Shown here: piece by piece, positions 61,430 through 61,675 of the stretch
Layout of the letters: the number at the start of each line of letters is the position of its first letter
How positions within the stretch are numbered: position 1 is the first letter of the stretch
Source: Bradyrhizobium sp. MOS003
GTDB lineage: Bacteria; Pseudomonadota; Alphaproteobacteria; Rhizobiales; Xanthobacteraceae
Assembly: GCF_003020125.1 (NCBI RefSeq)
Contig: NZ_PYFW01000018.1
Coordinates: forward strand, 1 to 61,675
Direction of reading: 5' to 3'
Length of the DNA: 61,675 nt
Translations under genes and position numbers: made by a program
Notes under the pieces: generated by a model
Databases searched by the model: none
The model's input: the letters and a program-made list of their open reading frames with translations, nothing else
What the model was told of the DNA's origin: nothing

Positions 61430-61675
61430 GGCTTGCAGACACGCCTTCTCGTTCTCGCGGCGCGTTTCGCCCGAGCTTTGCCTGGTCTCGCTACCCTCTT
61501 GAGCCAAGAGGGCGCAGGGAAGGCCGGGTGCCGGCTGGCACCCGCGGTCTGCTGCGCGAATAATGCGCAAAAAAAGACCGCACAGCAGCATACAGGTGTC
61601 GCCGATCACTCGGCCTTCCCTGCGCGATGGCTGGACGGCTTATGCCGTGATCTCCCGGGAGCCGACCATTCCTTT
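61430..61675. repeat. head of a large structured dispersed element, cut by the window edge
   Basis: Outer arms gcgcagggaaggccg (61512-61526) and cggccttccctgcgc (61611-61625) are perfect 15-base inverted repeats. Within them are the hairpins gggtgcc / ggcaccc (61526-61543) and gcggtct / agaccgc (61544-61581). The head of a dispersed repeat known to me in Bradyrhizobium reads like this; the left edge of the window may hold the tail of another copy. Confidence 0.65.

Overview
The window is a GC-rich, densely coded chromosomal stretch of an alphaproteobacterium, almost certainly a Bradyrhizobium or close Bradyrhizobiaceae relative. The reasons are a complete red-type (form IC) Calvin-cycle operon with divergent cbbR, many palindromic intergenic repeats of the kind I associate with Bradyrhizobium genomes, general-stress (sigma-EcfG type) promoters, an alphaproteobacterial-type LexA box, and many small lineage-specific proteins. 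No tRNA, rRNA, CRISPR array, phage module or transposase was recognised.

Layout. 1-16 kb is mostly metabolic and envelope genes: a CorA transporter, an L,D-transpeptidase lipoprotein, an extensin-like protein divergent from an acyl-CoA ligase, a DUF1499 protein, an MBL-fold hydrolase, glutaryl-CoA dehydrogenase, RibB with a degenerate RibA-like tail, a CPA2 antiporter, a DUF3124 protein, a PLP aminotransferase, and an HpaD-like ring-cleavage dioxygenase beside a short BoxR-like HTH protein. 16-22 kb holds an aldo/keto reductase, a PhoD phosphatase, a small secreted protein whose leader can hide its Shine-Dalgarno, a nitronate monooxygenase, and an SDR divergent from an HxlR regulator.

22-38.5 kb looks like a general-stress island of small proteins: PRC-barrel, two DUF4142 proteins, an SDR, a DJ-1/PfpI protein, a histone-like lysine-rich protein and several hypotheticals. 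I find ten exact GGAAC-N17-GTT promoter-like elements in the whole window, each just upstream of a gene; nine are in or at the edge of this island and one is at 15.9 kb. One lies 139 bp upstream of a giant soluble hybrid kinase (2,098 residues) with eleven near-identical 92-residue HAMP repeats, resembling fungal group III (Nik1/Os-1) kinases. That kinase is followed after 14 bp by a REC-PAS-HWE kinase. At 37.8 kb a perfect GAAC-N7-GAAC LexA-type box sits just upstream of two tiny coiled-coil genes.

38.5-45 kb carries a Deg-type protease, a universal stress protein, and a two-gene FIST plus PAS-GGDEF-EAL (c-di-GMP) unit. 45.3-55.2 kb is the Calvin operon cbbFPTALSXE, read leftward, with divergent cbbR; a strong hairpin with a U-tract separates cbbS from cbbX. 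55.3-58.2 kb is a small deoxysugar cassette (NAD-dependent epimerase/reductase, RfbC-like 3,5-epimerase, divergent sugar C-methyltransferase). The right end has a DUF4118-like membrane protein and a TetR-MFS pair with two matching operators. Both window edges appear to lie in copies of one large structured dispersed repeat.
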